A stretch of DNA of 64,000 nt from positions 806,001-870,000 of the forward strand of contig JAHNUO010000014.1 in the NCBI GenBank assembly GCA_019787685.1, written 5' to 3'. The notes under the pieces were generated by a model that worked only from the letters and a program-made list of their open reading frames with translations, was not told the origin of the DNA and ran no database searches. A program made the position numbers and the translations under genes. This document shows, piece after piece, positions 61,072-64,000 of the stretch (positions are counted from its first letter, which is position 1; every line of letters begins with the position of its first letter). The stretch is from Chiua virens (lineage: Eukaryota > Basidiomycota > Agaricomycetes > Boletales > Boletaceae).

Positions 61072-62944
61072 ATGCGTCACTCTACCCCACAGCATCAAGA
61101 GGAAGGTTTTAACCTGGATGGATCCGACTTGGATTCCAATGGTTCTGCTCGGGAGATTCAGGAAGACGAGGAAGATAGCGACTTAGAGCAAGTTATGAGT
61201 GCTTTGCGGGTACCAGGACCTGGTGCAGAGATGGCTGAATTGCGAAAGGTAGGTTTGCACCATTAATATTTTCATTCGCTCTCTCTCATATTCGGAATCG
61301 ACACAGGCGCTTGCATTGTGTCAGAGGACCTTGACTGCGATCCAAGCTCTCAAGGCAGCCTTACCACCGAATAAGTGCAAGGCTATATTGAACAAGTCGG
61401 ACTCGCTCAACGAGACTACCGGCCGAGTCGCAAAGAAGTTTGCCTTGCTATACCGTCTCTGGGTCATCGAGGGCCTTTTCCCCATCACGAGCAACTCCGA
61501 TGTTGACCTCTTCAGTGCAGGTCGCCGGGCTTCACCTGATGCCAAACGTGACGCAGTCATCGCTGAACTATTCATGATTACGCCCAACTTGGGCTCTGCA
61601 CAAAGAGATGATTACATACAAGGCTTTAGGTTCTGTGGTACGTGGTAATTATTTAAACCATTCTCTCCGTATTAACAATGTTGAACTTTTGATAGTTCTC
61701 CGGCGCCCTGAACCAGGAGAGATCCAATATACTCCGGGCCATCAAGGAAGCGTCAACTCTTGTCTTCGCTCCACTGAAGATCTCGGATGCAACTATTTTC
61801 ACTTCTCTTGCTCGTAAGGGAGACGATCCTGAGATGAAGCGATTGTCGATGGAAGACGGCACATACCATCGCCTCTCTCCCTTTTTATTTGCAGATCCAA
61901 ATCAGATGACACCTGACGGGTTTCTCAGGAATCCGGTCCTCGTCAATGTAAGCTAGTCTCTCTCTCTATATTTGACTGTGCAAGGCTTGATGTCGACGCT
62001 TGTTTTCCAGATTATTCGTCTCCTCCTTTTCGGCAAGGCTTCACTCACCAAGGAGAAGGCTCGTGGAGGACCAAAGGCGAGGGGACAAATTCACAATTTC
62101 CAGAGTGTAACGGAAGGTCTTATAGCGACGGCAGCGATATTTGTAAGTGGATTCAAATATATGTGAGCTCACGAAACTAACCAAGTTCCTACTTGAGGCT
62201 CGTTACTTGCTTACACCAGACCCCAAACTCCAAGCTGTGGGTAGCGAAACCAAGATTTCCTATGAAGCAGATTATGATTTCTACCTTGAACGTCTCCTTA
62301 AACGTTCCGACTGGGCCATCAAAACCATCAACTTCTTTAATACAGGGATCTTTGGTAGTAAGAAAGATAGCAATTTGTCTACTGAGCCGACGGTACTGTC
62401 CGCCCCCAGCCGTACCTGGGAAGACGACTTCCTCGACGACTTGGACAATGCTCAGGCTGAACTAGCTGTGCAAGTGCCGACCAGCGCGTCAAGTATTACA
62501 CAGCCCACCACCAACACTATCTCAGCTCATGGACAACCTTCACTTTCCTTTCATCATGGCTCGCCGACTCACTCTCCTCAGCCCTCACCAACTCACTCTC
62601 CCGTTCATTCTTCCCCCTCGCACTCTCCTGTTCATCCTTTGCTACCTCCGCCGCCAACTCTCACAACATCGATGGCATCCATTCACAATCATTTATCCGC
62701 AGCCTCTATGTCGTCTGTATCAAAGTTGCAGGTTGATGTTGGACAGATGAGTATCAATAGTACGATAGGCTCTACGACTACCACCGATCGTGTCCAAGTG
62801 CCGACGTCAGGTCGCCGAGTTTCCTCTGCTCGTCGTGTCATTCCTGCTCAGCTTCCTGAATCATCGATGCCCCCGGCTGGTTCTGAACCCCTAGTCCGGA
62901 AGCGTGCTACACGCTCTCATACCAAGACCACTGGCAAGAAGTGA
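61072..62944 (+). CDS. Spliced gene of unknown function, Ser/Pro/His-rich C-terminus
   Basis: Start MRHSTPQHQEEGFNLDGSDL at 61072. Exon 1 ends at 61248 before GTAGGT, and exon 2 starts at 61307 (ALALCQRTLTAIQALKAALP). The helical body includes RVAKKFALLYRLWVIEGLFP and RRASPDAKRDAVIAELFMIT. An intron at 61638-61695 is followed by FSGALNQERSNILRAIKEAS in a frame offset by one from the preceding exon, so either an indel or different splicing. Then come IIRLLLFGKASLTKEKARGG, EGLIATAAIF, and from about 62190 ARYLLTPDPKLQAVGSETK and YEADYDFYLERLLKRSDWAI. The tail has SPTHSP repeats and ends in basic RKRATRSHTKTTGKK. It resembles fungus-specific repeated hypothetical proteins. No function can be given. 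Confidence 0.55.
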
Positions 62945-63539
62945 GATGGATTCCAGTTGCCGTCTTCGTCTTACATTGTTCGAGTTTTACCGTTGTTCTG
63001 AATCTTGTGCCGTTCATGAGCGTACCACTTGTCACTATGCATAATGCATATCTGCTGGTACTCTGATTCAGAATCCCGATGACTTGATTTCTAATTTACG
63101 ATTGATGAATGAAGTTCACTCAATGACTCTGAATCAGATTCAGTCTAAGATCAAGAGTCGATCAACATAATATCGAGAGCGCTCGTGCACCTGGAGGATC
63201 CCAATTCAGTGAGAAAGAGTCCAGGAGGAGGGTCCAGGGAAGGTTCAACTGGACCAAGTGAGAGATCCTCAGGCTGGTGGGCCGCATTCATGTCATATTC
63301 CTCGATTTCCTCCGATCAATCCCCTTGCCATCTTGGTTGTACAACTCGGACGTCCGCGTCAGGCAAATTATGTAATTTGGCTCGGGAGTCGGAGGTGAGT
63401 CTGTTGGAAATCGACGATACAACAAATACGAGCAAACCAAGCTCGGCCAATGAGTCACCCATCACAAAGACTCAGCTTATACATCGTCGTGAATTATTCA
63501 GCTTACAAAGCCTGTACCTAAAATGAGTACACACCGTGA
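62945..63539. other. Region without supported gene
   Basis: A Ser-rich 113-codon frame (63185-63526) is open but low in complexity and matches nothing I recognise. Confidence 0.35.
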
Positions 63540-63690
63540 CCGAAAACCGGGTGAACTTACCCATAGTATGATACCGATGTCTGGGGACCTGCGAGAACTG
63601 CATCCCTGGAAGGATACCGGTACTACGTATCTTTTATTGACGATGCGACGAGAAACTGTAAAATCGCGCATACGCTGATTACATGGAAGA
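63540..63690 (+). mobile_element. Ty1/copia integrase remnant
   Basis: Frame reading DTDVWGPARTASLEGYRYYV then SFIDDATRNCKIAHT: the TDVWGP and F(I/V)DD segments of a copia-type integrase core, with a small frame offset upstream at ELTHS. It is about 50 residues long and ends where LINE sequence begins. Confidence 0.65.
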
Positions 63691-64000
63691 AAACGGATCC
63701 ATAGTAGCCCTCGATCAGGAGAAAGCATACGACAAAATAGATCACTCCTACCTGCTAAACGCACTTAAAACCTTCCGCGTACCTGAACAATTTATCATAA
63801 CGGTAGAATCCCTATATAAAACTGCACACACAGCAGTAATGATAAATGGCATACTAAGTGAACCATACCGAGTCACTCGGGGGGTACGACAAGGAGACCC
63901 ACTATCCTGTCTGCTTTTCAACTTAGCAATAGAGCCACTAGCAGCATCCATCCGCAACTCACCCGACCTGAAAGGATATACAATCCCAGGGAGCGAAGCT
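63688..64000 (+). mobile_element. LINE reverse transcriptase fragment, continues past window end
   Basis: Open frame ADYMEENGSIVALDQEKAYD (RT motif A region, catalytic Asp), then LLNALKTFRVPEQFI, TAVMINGILSEPYRVTRG, and VRQGDPLSCLLFNLAIEPL (motif B region). The YxDD motif should lie beyond the window. The fragment starts abruptly inside the RT fused to copia sequence, so it is 5' truncated or part of a nested insertion. It may be the same family as the LINE at 689-4034. Confidence 0.8.

Overview
The window looks like a filamentous basidiomycete (Agaricomycete-type) genome. The genes carry many introns of about 45-60 bp with GT...AG ends. The repeats are typical of mushroom-forming fungi: a Helitron whose Rep/helicase has a long N-terminal extension, Ty3 and Ty1/copia fragments, LINEs with a CCHC gag-like ORF1 and an APE-type endonuclease, and DD34E (IS630/Tc1-mariner) transposons. 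No bacterial operons, rRNA, tRNA or CRISPR were seen. About two thirds of the window is repetitive or duplicated.

The dominant structure is a very large, nearly perfect inverted repeat. The left arm (7448-25140) is the reverse complement of the right arm (29842-47532), each about 17.69 kb, around a 4.7 kb unique centre. Mirrored positions sum to 54980-54982 throughout. I found only five differences: three substitutions and two one-base indels. Each arm carries the 5' stub of a DD34E transposase, a BAH-like gene, an M28 peptidase-like gene, a full-length MER3/HFM1 meiotic helicase gene, an unidentified ORF cluster, a decayed Helitron Rep/helicase and most of a dispersed repeat. In the left copy the transposase gene and the dispersed repeat run straight through the arm boundaries. 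In the right copy both are cut off. So the right arm looks like the derived, inverted copy.

Layout: 1-680, LINE 3' fragment (minus); 689-4034, LINE ORF1 and ORF2, broken off in the RT region; 4262-7640, DD34E transposon with a second gene facing its transposase; 7448-25140, left arm; 25141-29841, centre, with a Ty3 fragment interrupted at a TA by a second two-gene DD34E transposon (26303-29794) with clear 5' and 3' terminal inverted repeats; 29842-47532, right arm; 47533-51860, an orphan first exon and two decayed cytochrome P450 genes; 51860-60400, TE debris and weak ORFs, including a second copy of the dispersed repeat at 54.3-54.9 kb; 61072-62944, a spliced gene of unknown function; 63540-64000, a Ty1/copia integrase remnant joined to a LINE reverse transcriptase that runs off the window.

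The two DD34E transposons share one plan. Each has a transposase at one end and, convergent to it, a gene for the same uncharacterised protein family, followed by a proline-rich low-complexity tail. This two-gene plan, and the two identical convergent HFM1 genes in the inverted repeat, are the main points of biological interest. A palindrome of this size could also be an assembly artefact, so long reads across its four junctions are the first test.
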